Part shown: piece after piece, positions 42,466-51,509 of the stretch
Layout: each line of letters begins with the position of its first letter
Numbering within the stretch: the stretch's first letter is position 1
NCBI GenBank assembly: GCA_963727765.1
Contig: CAVSGZ010000010.1
Location: forward strand, 62,001-126,000
Reading direction: 5' to 3'
Source: FEN-299 sp963727765
Lineage (GTDB): Bacteria; Acidobacteriota; Vicinamibacteria; Vicinamibacterales; Fen-181
DNA length: 64,000 nt
The notes under the pieces: generated by a model
Told to the model about the DNA's origin: nothing
Seen by the model: the letters and a program-made list of their open reading frames with translations, nothing else
Databases searched by the model: none
Translations under genes and position numbers: made by a program

Positions 42466-44452
42466 AGCAGGCGCCGGCGCCGACGTCCGACAGGGTGTCG
42501 GGCGCCAGCGCTGTCGCGGTGGCGCGGTTCGTCGTGCTCGACCGCCAGAGCCCCTTGGGCAGAGCCACCGTGCCGGGCCTCACCGTCGGTTCGATCGACA
42601 GCTTGCACAGCACCTCGCCCAGCTCGTTGAATACCCTCACGTTCGCCCCTTCTTCCAGCCCTCGCGCGCGCGCATCGAGCGGATGCATCACCAGCGCCGC
42701 GTCCGGCCGGTCCAGCTCCCCGAGTGTCGAGCTGATCGTGCGGTCGCTGGCCGGCGAAATCAGCGCCAGCGGGTAGTCGGACGACCCCGGGTCGGGCAGA
42801 AAGCAGTAGAGACCGTGGGCCGACGACCGGTCGAGCTCCTCGGGACAAAGGTGGATCTTCCCATCGGCCGTGCCGGGCACGACGTCGATCATCTGTACCG
42901 GCGCCTGTCCGCACGGCGGCACCGGCTGACGTTCGTTCCTGAGATCGTCACCGAATGTCCCCGGCAGGCCGTCGAGCACCTGCAGCAGCGCCTCCAGCTC
43001 TCCCTGCGGCTCCTCGCCGTCGTCGAGGCCGAGGGCGGCCAGGAGGTGGCCGAACACCTCGGGATTCGACCGCGACTCGCCGACCGCGTCGATCGCGGGC
43101 TGCACGATCTGCAGGCTGAGCGGGCCGTACGCGCGCGCGATGTCGTAGGCTTCGAGAAACGTCGTCGCCGGCAGGACGACATCGGCGTACGACGCCGTGT
43201 CGGTCATCACCTGGTCGAAGACGACCGTGAACAGGTCGGTGCGCGAAAGTCCCCGGAGCACGAGGTTCTGGTTCGGGAGCGTCACCGCCGGGTTGCAGTT
43301 GTAGACGAACAGCAACTTCACGGGCGGCTTCGCGTCCCCGGTCAGAACCCGGCCCACGTGGTTCATGTTGACGATCCGCGTGGCCGGCTCGGGCTCGCCA
43401 ATCCAGGTGCGCTCGATTCCCCAAGACGACGAGTTGCTCAGCGCGAACCCGCCTCCGCGCACACCGAACTTCCCGCCGACGGCGGGCAGTGCCAGGACCG
43501 CGGAGGCCGCGCTGCCGCCGTTCCTGTTCCGCTCGAGTCCCCAGCCGCACCGCACGAGCGCGGGCGAGGAGGTGGCGTACAGTTCGGCGAACTCCCGAAG
43601 CATCGAGGCCTGGATGCCGGCCACCGTCGCCGCGCGCTCGAACGTCCACTCGGCGGCGCGTTCGCGCAGCCGGTCGGCGCCGTCGGCGTGCGCGGCGAGG
43701 AAGGCCTGGTCCGCGGCGCCCGACTCGAACAGGTGACGATGGAGGGAGAGCGCCACCGCCAGATCGGTGCCCGGCGCGAGCGGCACGTGGAGGTCGGCGT
43801 CCCGGGCGAGCGGCGTCAGCCGGGGGTCCACCACCACGAGCTTCGCGCCCTCCTTGCGGGCGGCCTGGATGAACGGCACGAGATGGATGGACGACACCGA
43901 CGGGTTTGCGCCCCAGATGACAATGAGCTTCGCGTGGGCGAAATCCTCGTAGGTCACCGACGGCATCTTCCCGTAGATCGCCGCCAGCGCGGCCCCGGTC
44001 GGCGCCGCACAGACATTGCGCGCCAGGCGCGAGGCCCCCAGCCGCCTGAACAGGCGCGCGTCGGTCGCATCCTGCGTCAGCAGGCCGTTCGACCCGCCGT
44101 AGCACAGTGGAAGGATCGCCTCGCCGCCGAACGTGTCGCGCGTTTCCCTGAGCCGCCCGGCGACCAGATCGATGGCCTCGTCCCAGGTGAGGCGCGAGAA
44201 CGCCGCATTGCCCTTCGGCCCCACGCGCCCCATCGGATGTTGGACCCTGGCCGCCCCATGCACCCGCTCGCCGAAGCGACGGACTTTCGCGCAGATGAAC
44301 CCGCCGGTGACCGGGTTCCGCCGCGAACCATCGAGCGTGGTGACCCGGCCGGCGCTCGTCCTGACCTCCAAGCTGCAGGAGTCCGGGCAGTCGAGCGGGC
44401 AGGCGGTTTGGGTGACGTGGTCGTGCTTGGGGCGCGATGTGGCCATGCACAC
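42425..44452 (-). CDS. molybdopterin-dependent oxidoreductase (formate dehydrogenase-like / DMSO-reductase family)
   Basis: The 675-residue protein has an N-terminal [4Fe-4S] site (CPLDCPDSC, then CAK), Mo/W-bisPGD domains (TWDEAIDLVAGRLRE, YGGSNGLL, IVIWGANPSVSS) and a C-terminal pterin-binding barrel (MHPLDARARGLEEGANVRVFN, LPKGLW). Cys in LARNVCAAPTG is the probable metal ligand. There is no in-frame TGA, so a selenocysteine is not indicated. There is no Tat signal, so it is cytosolic. The substrate cannot be named; soluble members include formate dehydrogenase-like and hydroxylase-like enzymes. It is divergent from the MttB-type methyltransferase gene. Confidence 0.88.
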   Translation of the reverse strand: MCMATSRPKHDHVTQTACPLDCPDSCSLEVRTSAGRVTTLDGSRRNPVTGGFICAKVRRFGERVHGAARVQHPMGRVGPKGNAAFSRLTWDEAIDLVAGRLRETRDTFGGEAILPLCYGGSNGLLTQDATDARLFRRLGASRLARNVCAAPTGAALAAIYGKMPSVTYEDFAHAKLIVIWGANPSVSSIHLVPFIQAARKEGAKLVVVDPRLTPLARDADLHVPLAPGTDLAVALSLHRHLFESGAADQAFLAAHADGADRLRERAAEWTFERAATVAGIQASMLREFAELYATSSPALVRCGWGLERNRNGGSAASAVLALPAVGGKFGVRGGGFALSNSSSWGIERTWIGEPEPATRIVNMNHVGRVLTGDAKPPVKLLFVYNCNPAVTLPNQNLVLRGLSRTDLFTVVFDQVMTDTASYADVVLPATTFLEAYDIARAYGPLSLQIVQPAIDAVGESRSNPEVFGHLLAALGLDDGEEPQGELEALLQVLDGLPGTFGDDLRNERQPVPPCGQAPVQMIDVVPGTADGKIHLCPEELDRSSAHGLYCFLPDPGSSDYPLALISPASDRTISSTLGELDRPDAALVMHPLDARARGLEEGANVRVFNELGEVLCKLSIEPTVRPGTVALPKGLWRSSTTNRATATALAPDTLSDVGAGACFNDARVQVARVVD

Positions 44453-44475
44453 AGTCTACGACAGCTGAATCCGAC

Positions 44476-44504
44476 TTGCCGGAAACCTCCGGTGTGATTA
44501 CGAT
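44476..44504 (+). promoter_or_regulatory. possible promoter for the methyltransferase operon
   Basis: TTGCCG (44476-44481) and TACGAT (44499-44504) with a 17-base spacer, in the 99-base divergent gap before the MttB-family gene. Moderate match only. Confidence 0.35.
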
Positions 44505-44551
44505 TACGCGTTCCTCTGATCGGGCAGACGCGGCGACAGGAGGCCTGTGAC

Positions 44552-46022
44552 ATGCGACCGACACTGCGGATGCTGAGCGAATCACTGGTCGAGCAGATCA
44601 TCGCGGAAGGGATGGCGCTCCTGCGCGAACCCGGTGTCCGCGTCCACAACGAGGAGGCACGGCGGTTGCTGGCCGAGGCCGGCGCCGAGGTGGACCAGAC
44701 GGCGCTGGTGGCGCGGATTCCCGAGCAGCTTGTTCTGCGGGCGCTCGAGACGACGGCGCACGAGTTCGATCTCTACACGCTCGACGGACAGCCGGTCGTG
44801 CACTACGGCGGTGACCAGGTCCACTTCGACCCCGGCTCGGCCGCCCTCGCGATTCTCGACCCCGAGACCAACCGCCAGCGGGTGCCGACGACCGCCGACT
44901 TCGTGCGGCTCGTGAAGCTCGTCGAGCAACTCCCGCAGATCGACGCGCAGAGCACGGCGATGGTCTGCGGCGACGTGGTCGCCGAGATCGGGGACCTCTA
45001 CCGGCTCTACCTGGCGCTCAACTTCATGCGCAAGCCGATCGTGACCGGCGCCTTCCGGACCGACACGTGGTGGGTGATGAAGCAGATGCTCTCCGCGGCC
45101 GCGGGTGGCGACGCCGCCCTGGCCGCGAAGCCGATTGCGGTGTTCGATGTCTGCCCGTCGCCGCCGCTGCTCTGGAGCGACCTGACGTGCCAGAACCTGA
45201 TCGACTGCGCGCGGGCCGGCATCCCCGCCGAGCTCGTGTCGATGCCGCTCGCCGGTGCCACGGCCCCGGTCACGCTCGCCGCCGCCGTCGTCCAGCACAC
45301 GGCCGAGTGCCTCAGCGGCATCGTCATCGGGCAGCTGGCGAAGACGGGTGCCAAGGTCGTCTGGGGGGGCTCGCCAGCCGCGTTCGACATGCGGGAAGGC
45401 ACCACGCCGATGGGCGACGTCGCCACATGGATGATCGACTGCGCTGTACGCACAGGTCGGCAAGCGCCTGGGCCTGCCGACGCACGCCTACCTCGGCATG
45501 AGCGACGCCAAGGTGATCGACGCGCAGTGCGGCATGGAGTCGGCGGGCGGCACGCTGCTCGGCGCGCTGGCGGGCGTCAACATGATCTCGGGCGCGGGCA
45601 TGATGGACTTCGAGAGCTGCCAGAGCCTCGAGAAGCTGGTTCTCGACGCCGAGATGATCGGCATGACCAAGCGCCTCCTGCGCGGGATCGAGCCGAGAGA
45701 CGAACCGATCGCGCTGTCGTTGTTCAAGAAGCTCGGCCACCGCGCCGACTACCTGGCTGAACCGCACACGTTGAAGTGGTTCAGCAAGGAGCTGTACCTG
45801 CCGTCGCCGGTCATCGACCGGGCCACGACCGACGGGTGGCTGCGCAAGGGTGCGACGACGGCCGCCGAGCGCGCGGCTGAGAGGGTGCGCACCCTGGTGG
45901 CGTCGTACAGGCCAGTGCCGGTGTCCCGCGAGCTTCGCAAGGAATTGCGCGATATAGCGACCGGCGCCGCGCGGCGGTTCGGGATGGAGGCGCTGCCGCC
46001 GCTTCCCGAGGCTCAGGGCTAA
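44552..46022 (+). CDS. trimethylamine-methyltransferase (MttB) superfamily protein, with an apparent +1 frameshift near 45445
   Basis: A corrinoid-dependent methyltransferase of the MttB superfamily, non-pyrrolysine type; relatives demethylate glycine betaine or other quaternary amines. An AGGAGG site (44538-44543) precedes the ATG. The frame is continuous to about 45444. There an extra T sits directly before GTAC; without it the sequence reads MIDCAYAQVGKRLGLPTHAY and continues to the stop at 46020-46022, giving about 489 residues. No in-frame amber codon is present, so pyrrolysine is excluded. The final PEAQG and stop are encoded by 7-base repeats. The corrinoid protein gene follows, giving a methyltransferase-corrinoid pair. 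The third component and the reactivator are not in the window. Confidence 0.88.
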
Positions 46023-46100
46023 GGGCTCAGGCCCGGAGGCTCAGGGCTCAAGGGCGTCAGGCGTAGGTCGTAAGGCGTAAGGCGTAGGCCGTAAGGCCGG
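46010..46100. repeat. long degenerate heptamer array between the methyltransferase and corrinoid genes
   Basis: About twelve units in two sub-blocks: GGCTCAG-type (GGCTCAG, GGCTAAG, GGCTCAG, GCCCGGA, GGCTCAG, GGCTCAA) from 46010 to 46051, and GGCGTAA-type (GGCGTCA, GGCGTAG, GTCGTAA, GGCGTAA, GGCGTAG, GCCGTAA) from 46053 to 46094. The TAA in GGCTAAG is the methyltransferase stop. TAA and TAG recur in the second block. Confidence 0.88.
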
Positions 46101-46117
46101 AGTTTCCTGGAGCAGAT

Positions 46118-46768
46118 ATGTCGACAGCACTTCTGGAGCGGATCGCAGCGAGCCTCGTCGACGGGGACCCCGACGCGACGGTGGCGGGCGTCAGGGAGGC
46201 CATGGCTGCCGGCGTCGAGCCGCTGACCATCATCAACGGCGCGCTCGTCGTCGGCATGCGCACGGTCGGCGACAAGTACGCCTCGGGGGAGTACTTCCTG
46301 CCGAACCTCATCGTGTCGGCCAACGGGATGAAGCAGGCCATGGCGCTGCTCGAACCCGAGCTGAAGGCGCGTCGCCAGGAACTCAAGTCGGCGGGCACGG
46401 TGGTCATCGGCACCGTGCGCGGCGACATTCACGAGATCGGCAAGTCGCTGGTCGCGACGATGCTTGCGGCCAACGGCTTCGAGGTCCACGACCTGGGCGT
46501 GGACGTGCCGGTCGACACCTTCGTCGCCCGCGTCAGGGATACCGGGGCCAACCTGGTGGGCCTGTCGGCGCTGCTGACGACGACGATGCACGGGCAGAAG
46601 GACGTCGTCGATGCGCTGTCGAAGGCCGGGCTGCGCGCCCAGGTGAAGGTGATGGTGGGCGGCGCGCCGGTGAGCCGGAAGTGGGCCGACGGAATCGGCG
46701 CCGACGGCTGGGCGCAGGATGCCGTGTCGGCGGTGGACCTGGCGACCAAGCTGGTGGCCCAGTTGTAG
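46118..46768 (+). CDS. corrinoid (cobalamin-binding) methyl-carrier protein
   Basis: A 216-residue MtbC/MttC-like protein. An N-terminal helical cap (about 1-85; PLTIINGALVVGMRTVGDKYASGEYFLPNLIVSANGMK) is followed by a B12-binding Rossmann domain with GTVRGDIHEIGKS (the DxHxxG lower-ligand motif, His near 108), the SALLTTTM segment and GGAPVSRKWADGIGADGWAQDA. It should accept a methyl group from the substrate of the neighbouring MttB-type enzyme. It lies 95 bases downstream, the gap being filled by heptamer repeats. Confidence 0.95.
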   Translation: MSTALLERIAASLVDGDPDATVAGVREAMAAGVEPLTIINGALVVGMRTVGDKYASGEYFLPNLIVSANGMKQAMALLEPELKARRQELKSAGTVVIGTVRGDIHEIGKSLVATMLAANGFEVHDLGVDVPVDTFVARVRDTGANLVGLSALLTTTMHGQKDVVDALSKAGLRAQVKVMVGGAPVSRKWADGIGADGWAQDAVSAVDLATKLVAQL

Positions 46769-46784
46769 GCCCAGTTTCCCCCCG

Positions 46785-48038
46785 ATGGACATCGCCATTG
46801 TCGGCGGCGGCGCTGCGGGGCTCGCCACCGCGATCTTCGCGGCACGCCGTCTGCCCGGCGCGCAGATTGTCGTCTTCGACGGCGCCCGCCATCCCGGCGC
46901 GAAGATCCTTGTGAGCGGCGGCGGCCGCTGCAACGTGACCAACCGCGCGGTGACGGCGGCCGACTATTGGGGCGGCGACCGTCGCGTGATCGACAGCGTT
47001 CTGCGGGCCTTCCCGGCGGCCGACACGGCCGCGTTCTTCGACGAGATCGGCGTGAGGCTGCACGAGGAGGAGGACGGCAAGCTGTTCCCCGACAGCGGCA
47101 GCGCCCGGATGGTCCTCCGCGCCCTGCTCGACGCGGCGGAGCGGGCCGGCGTGTTGCTGCTCTCCGGCCGTCGGGTCGAATCGGTCCGCCCGGCCGGCGC
47201 GGCCGGTTTCATCGTGCAGGGCGACCGCTGGTCCGAGCAGGCGCGACTGGTCGTCCTCGCCACGGGCGGACTCTCGCTGCCCAAGACCGGAAGCGACGGC
47301 GGCGGCCTGGCCATGGCCGCCTCGCTCGGCCATCGCGTCGTCGCCACCACGCCGGCGCTCGCACCGTTTGTGCTGGCGGGGACGTTTCACGCCGGCCTGG
47401 CCGGCGTGTCGCACGACGCGGCCATCTCGGTCGGCGGCGCCGGCATGCGCGCGGTGACGGTCCAGGGCTCGCTGCTGTGGACGCACTTCGGTGCCAGCGG
47501 GCCGGCCGTCCTCGACGCGTCGCGCCACTGGCATCGCGCGAAGATCGAGGGCCGCGACGTGGACGTGCGCCTGTCGTTCCTGCCGGCGCTCGACTTTGCG
47601 GGCGCGGAGCGCCTCCTGCTCGACGGCGCGGCGGGCAGACCCGCAGCGATGCTGCGGACGATCCTCGCGGAACACCTGCCGGTGGCAGTCGCCGCGCGCC
47701 TTCCCGGCGCGGTGGACCTTGATCCCGACATGCGGCTGGCGCGGCTCTCGCGCGAGGATCGACGCCGCCTCTCCCACGCGCTCGTGTCGTGGCCCTTGCA
47801 GGTGACCGGCAGTCGCGGATACAACTACGCGGAAGCGACGGCCGGGGGCGTGGCCCTCGACGAGATCAACCGCGGGACGATGGAATCGAGAGTGTGCCCG
47901 GGCCTCTACCTTGTCGGCGAGATGCTTGACGTCGACGGGCGGCTTGGCGGATTCAATTTCCAGTGGGCGTGGTCGGGCGCGTTCGTGGCGGCGCGCGGCC
48001 TCGCCCGTGCTGTCGAAGGAGAGCGACGCGATGGCTGA
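46785..48038 (+). CDS. NAD(P)/FAD-dependent oxidoreductase, HI0933/YhiN (BaiN-like) family
   Basis: A 417-residue flavoprotein. The N-terminal dinucleotide-binding motif is IVGGGAAGLATAIFAARR, followed by the family signature KILVSGGGRCNVTN near 44-57. It also has LATGGLSLPKTGSDGGGLAMA, FGASGPAVLDASRHW, and the C-terminal GLYLVGEMLDVDGRLGGFNFQWAWSGAFVAARG. Some members reduce steroid-like or flavonoid double bonds; most have no known substrate. It starts 17 bases after the corrinoid gene on the same strand, and overlaps the next gene by eight bases, so it is likely co-transcribed with both. Confidence 0.92.
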   Translation: MDIAIVGGGAAGLATAIFAARRLPGAQIVVFDGARHPGAKILVSGGGRCNVTNRAVTAADYWGGDRRVIDSVLRAFPAADTAAFFDEIGVRLHEEEDGKLFPDSGSARMVLRALLDAAERAGVLLLSGRRVESVRPAGAAGFIVQGDRWSEQARLVVLATGGLSLPKTGSDGGGLAMAASLGHRVVATTPALAPFVLAGTFHAGLAGVSHDAAISVGGAGMRAVTVQGSLLWTHFGASGPAVLDASRHWHRAKIEGRDVDVRLSFLPALDFAGAERLLLDGAAGRPAAMLRTILAEHLPVAVAARLPGAVDLDPDMRLARLSREDRRRLSHALVSWPLQVTGSRGYNYAEATAGGVALDEINRGTMESRVCPGLYLVGEMLDVDGRLGGFNFQWAWSGAFVAARGLARAVEGERRDG

Positions 48039-48921
48039 GCGAGAGACGGTTGGATTCATTGGTCTGGGCCTGATGGGCAAGCCGATGGCCCTCAATCTCA
48101 TCAAGGCGGGTTACCGGCTTATCGTCCATAGCCGGAGCCGTGGCCCGGTGGAGACACTGGAATTGGCCGGCGCGCGCGTGGCGGGCGCGCCGGCTGAGGT
48201 GGCACGCGAGGCGACGGTGGTCATCACGATGGTCCCCGACACGCCGGACGTCGAGCTGGTGCTCGCGGGGCCGAACGGCGTGTTCGAGGGGGTGCGAAAG
48301 GGCGCGGTCCTTATCGACATGAGTACGATCTCGCCGGTAGTGACGCGGCGACTGGCCGCCCAGGCGGCCGAGCACGGCGCCACGCTGCTCGACGCCCCGG
48401 TCAGCGGGGGCGACATCGGTGCGATCAACGGCACGCTGTCGATCATGGTGGGTGGCGACGCGGCGGCGCTCGAGCGGGTGAGGCCGATCCTCAACGCGAT
48501 GGGCAACCCCGAGCGCGTCGTCCACATCGGCGAATCGGGCGCGGGACAGATCTGCAAGGTCTGCAACCAGATGGCGATCGGCGGCGCCTTGGCCGCGGTC
48601 AGCGAGCTGATGGCGCTCGCGACCAAGGCGGGCGTGGACCCGGCGAAGGTGCGCCAGGCGCTGCTCGGCGGCTTCGCGGCCAGCCGCGTGCTCGAGGTCC
48701 ACGGCCAGCGCATACTCGAGAAGAACTACAAGCCGGGCTTCCGGGCCGGCCTTTACCACAAGGACATGGGCATCGCGATGGAGACCGCGCGGTCGTGCGG
48801 CGTGCCGACCCCGGTGAGCGCCGTGGTGGCGCAGCTGGTGGGCGCCATGATCGCGTCGGGGCACGGAGACGACGATTATTCGGGGCTCGCGCAGGTGCTG
48901 TTCGAGATGGCGAGGGTATAG
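48031..48921 (+). CDS. NAD(P)-dependent beta-hydroxyacid dehydrogenase (tartronate-semialdehyde reductase / 3-hydroxyisobutyrate dehydrogenase family)
   Basis: A 296-residue protein with Rossmann motif FIGLGLMGKPMALNLIKAGY, MVPDTPDVELVL, the substrate loop DAPVSGGDIGAINGTLSIMVGG, and the catalytic Lys in AGQICKVCNQM. It most resembles 2-hydroxy-3-oxopropionate reductases (GarR/GlxR), which reduce tartronate semialdehyde to glycerate, but the substrate cannot be fixed from sequence. It overlaps the flavoprotein gene by eight bases. Confidence 0.9.
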   Translation: MAERETVGFIGLGLMGKPMALNLIKAGYRLIVHSRSRGPVETLELAGARVAGAPAEVAREATVVITMVPDTPDVELVLAGPNGVFEGVRKGAVLIDMSTISPVVTRRLAAQAAEHGATLLDAPVSGGDIGAINGTLSIMVGGDAAALERVRPILNAMGNPERVVHIGESGAGQICKVCNQMAIGGALAAVSELMALATKAGVDPAKVRQALLGGFAASRVLEVHGQRILEKNYKPGFRAGLYHKDMGIAMETARSCGVPTPVSAVVAQLVGAMIASGHGDDDYSGLAQVLFEMARV

Positions 48922-48929
48922 GCCAGCAG

Positions 48930-48978
48930 GGCTCATGGCTCAGGGCTCAAGGCTCAAGCAAAGAGGCTCAGGGCAATG
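48930..48978. repeat. heptamer array running into the start codon of the next gene
   Basis: Seven consecutive units: GGCTCAT, GGCTCAG, GGCTCAA, GGCTCAA, GCAAAGA, GGCTCAG, GGCAATG. The last unit contains the ATG (48976-48978) of the tRNA-editing gene, so the array occupies its ribosome-binding region. The unit is the same as at 46010-46051. Confidence 0.85.
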
Positions 48979-49488
48979 GACGCGGCTCCAGACTTCGCTC
49001 CCACCGAGCAGGCGGTCTACGACGCGCTGGCGGCGCTCGGCATCGCCTTCGAGCGGTTCGCTCACCCGCCGGTGTTCACGGTGGAGGAAGCCGAGCGCTA
49101 CTGGGCGGGCATCCCGGCGACCCACTGCAAGAACCTGTTCCTGCGCAATGCGAAGGGGTCGCGGCACTACCTGGTCGTGCTCGGTCACGCGAAGAAGGCG
49201 GACCTCAAGGCGCTGTCGGCGGCGCTGGGCGACGACCGACTGAGCTTCGCGTCGCCGGATCGGCTGATGCGGTTCCTGCACCTGACGCCGGGAGCCGTGT
49301 CGCCGTTCGGCCTGATCCACGACTCGGCGCGCGACGTCATCGTCGTGCTCGACTCGGACCTGCCCGGCACCGACCGAATCGGGTTCCATCCCAACGTCAA
49401 TACGGCTACGATTACGCTGCTTACGGCCGAGTTTCTGCGATTCCTCGCGTCGCGCGGGAACATCGTGAAGCGGATCGCGATGGCGTAG
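48976..49488 (+). CDS. prolyl-tRNA trans-editing protein (ProXp-ala / PrdX-like, YbaK fold)
   Basis: A 170-residue single-domain YbaK-type deacylase: ALGIAFERFAHPPVFTVEEAE, HCKNLFLRNAKGSRHYLVVL, the catalytic-type Lys in GHAKKADLK, TPGAVSPFGLIHD, and GFHPNVNTATITL. Members hydrolyse mischarged Ala-tRNA(Pro) or similar. A second YbaK-fold protein of a different subfamily lies at 53484-53966, so two editing activities are encoded within 5 kb. Confidence 0.9.
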   Translation: MDAAPDFAPTEQAVYDALAALGIAFERFAHPPVFTVEEAERYWAGIPATHCKNLFLRNAKGSRHYLVVLGHAKKADLKALSAALGDDRLSFASPDRLMRFLHLTPGAVSPFGLIHDSARDVIVVLDSDLPGTDRIGFHPNVNTATITLLTAEFLRFLASRGNIVKRIAMA

Positions 49489-49503
49489 CTGGCAGCGGAA
49501 CGC

Positions 49504-49538
49504 CGCCGAAAGCCGAACGCCGAGAGCCGTCAGCCTGA
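49504..49538. repeat. heptamer array before the POT-type transporter gene
   Basis: Units CGCCGAA (49504), AGCCGAA (49511), CGCCGAG (49518), AGCCGTC (49525), AGCCTGA (49532). They lie in the 58-base gap between the tRNA-editing gene and the transporter and end shortly before its ribosome-binding site (GAGAGG). Confidence 0.8.
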
Positions 49539-49546
49539 GAGGACCC

Positions 49547-51506
49547 ATGTCAAACCCTGATACCCACGAAGCCGTGGCGGTCCAGCCCTTCCCGAGGTCC
49601 TTCTGGACGGCCAACGTCACCGAGCTGTTCGAGCGCGCCGCCTACTACTCGATGGCGAGCTTCGTCGTCATCTACCTGGGGCAGCTGGGGTTCGGCGACA
49701 CGTGGCCCTCGTTCCTCAACTCCACGGTGCTCTGGGGGCTGGTCTACTTCCTGCCGATCCTCTCCGGCACCATCGCGGACCAGATCGGCTTCCGGCGGGC
49801 GCTGCTCATCGCGTTCGTCCTGCTGGCGGCGGGCTACGTCCTGATGGGATACCCGGTGTGGTTCGGCGGGAGCGTGCTGGCGCCGACGATCGGCAAGGAC
49901 TTCACCGCGAGCACCCGCGACGCGGTCGTCGTGATCGCCGCGATCCTGCTGATCGGCGTCGGCGGGTCGATCGTGAAGCCCTGCATCTCGGGCACGGTAC
50001 AGAAGACCGCGGGCTCGAGGGCGACGCTGGGGTTCGCCATCTTCTACATGGTGATCAACATCGGGTCGCTCTTCGGGCGCGGCACGGCGTTCGTCGTCCG
50101 GAGCGGGTCGAGCGTGGGCACGATCCTGACGGTCGTCGCCATCTGCTCAGCGGCGGCGGCCGGCCTCGTCGCGCTCGTCTATTGGACGACGAGGGCCGAC
50201 AGGGCGAAGACGAGCGTCTTCATCCCGACTGTCGGGTTCACGCTCATCGTCGTCGCCGGCGGCGCGACCGTGTTCGGCCTGTTCAGCGCCCGCGCGGCCG
50301 AGCGGTCGGGCCTCGACGCGGCGCGGCTCTCCTACATCTTCGCGGTGGCCGCCGTGGCCGCCGCCGTGGCGTTCTTCGTCGTGCTGTTCGCGTACCGCGA
50401 GCCCGTGATGGCGGCCGGCGCGCCGGCCAAGCCGAAACGCTCGCCCGGCCGGATCCTGATGGACATGGTGCTCGTGCTGGGCAGCCTCCGGTTCGCGCTG
50501 TTCCTGCTCGTCATGTCGGGGTTCTTCTTCATCTACAACCAGGTCTACAACGTGCTGCCGTTGTACGCGAAGCGGGTCGTCGAGACCAACCCGGCGATGG
50601 ATCTGTACACGGCGGCCAACCCGTTCATGATCGTGTGCTTCCAGCTCATGATCTCGCGCGTCTTCGGCAGGATGAAGCCCATCAAGTCAATGGTGGTCGG
50701 GACGCTGGTCGTCAGCGCCGCGATGCTGATCAACCTGGCGCCCCTCTACGTCGCCGGCGGCCCGCGGGCGATCGCCGCCAACTGGCTGCCGATCGCGTCG
50801 GTGTTCATCATCATGACCGTGGCGCTCATCGCCCTCGGCGAGCTGTTCACCTCGGCCCGGATGTACCAGGTACATCGGCGCCCTGGCACCGAAAGGGCAG
50901 GAGGGGCTCTTCCTCGGCTACGCGAACCTGCCGCTCGCGCTCGGGGCCATGGTCGGCGGCCCCGTCGGCGCGTTCATCTTCAACAAGATCATGGCCAGGG
51001 GCGCCACCACGCGTCCCGACGGCCTCCTCGAGCTGGTGCAGGCGAACAATGCCATGGGATGGCTGGTGCTGCTGGGCATCGGCCTCGTGTCGGCCGCCGC
51101 TCTGTGGCAGTTCAATCGGTGGATCGAGCGGCCGACGGTGCCGCTGGCCCGCCCGGAGAAGGCGCCGGCCGGCGTGACGATCATCGGCGTCCTCGCCGTG
51201 GCTCTCGGCGCCTGGGCGCTGGTCGAAGCCGGCCTCCTTGTCGCTTCGTTCGAGCCGACGTTCCGGACCGTGGCGCCTCTCGTCCTCCTGGTGGGGTGGA
51301 CCGTGCTCGACGCCAGCGTCGGCCTGCAGATGATCAACGGCAAGGCCTGGGCTCGCGGCGTCTTCATCGTCGGCTTCCCGACGCTGTGGGCGCTGACGGC
51401 GTCGAGTTTCAGCGGCATGGCCCTGGCGGCCAACGCCGCGTGCTGGTTGCTGGGGTTGCTGATTCTGACCCGACCCAGGGCGATTGCCTACTTCGGGGAG
51501 GAATAG
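49547..51506 (+). CDS. POT/MFS-type peptide transporter, with an apparent +1 frameshift near 50869
   Basis: A proton-dependent oligopeptide transporter-like protein of about 652 residues with roughly fourteen helices. The POT N-terminal signature region reads FWTANVTELFERAAYYSMAS, with GGSIVKPCISGTVQKT further on. Near 50861-50873 the sequence ATGTACCAGGTACATC has one base too many. Removing it gives SARMYQYIGALAPKGQEGLF, the usual region around helix 11, and the frame then runs to 51506. As written, the protein would lose its last helices and gain an unrelated tail. The extra base adjoins GTAC. The C-terminal 150 residues (helices after TIIGVLAVALG) are an addition relative to many POTs. The substrate is probably small peptides. 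Confidence 0.87.
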
Positions 51507-51509
51507 CCG

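Noticed and set aside
42425..44452. Selenocysteine formate dehydrogenase
   Set aside because: No internal TGA in the coding frame; a cysteine occupies the likely metal-ligand position.
44552..46022. Pyrrolysine-containing MttB
   Set aside because: No in-frame TAG is found; the break is a one-base shift beside GTAC and the restored sequence is of the non-pyrrolysine branch.
39870..46100. CRISPR-like arrays
   Set aside because: The repeats are only 7 bases long, directly adjacent and without unique spacers; no cas genes are present.
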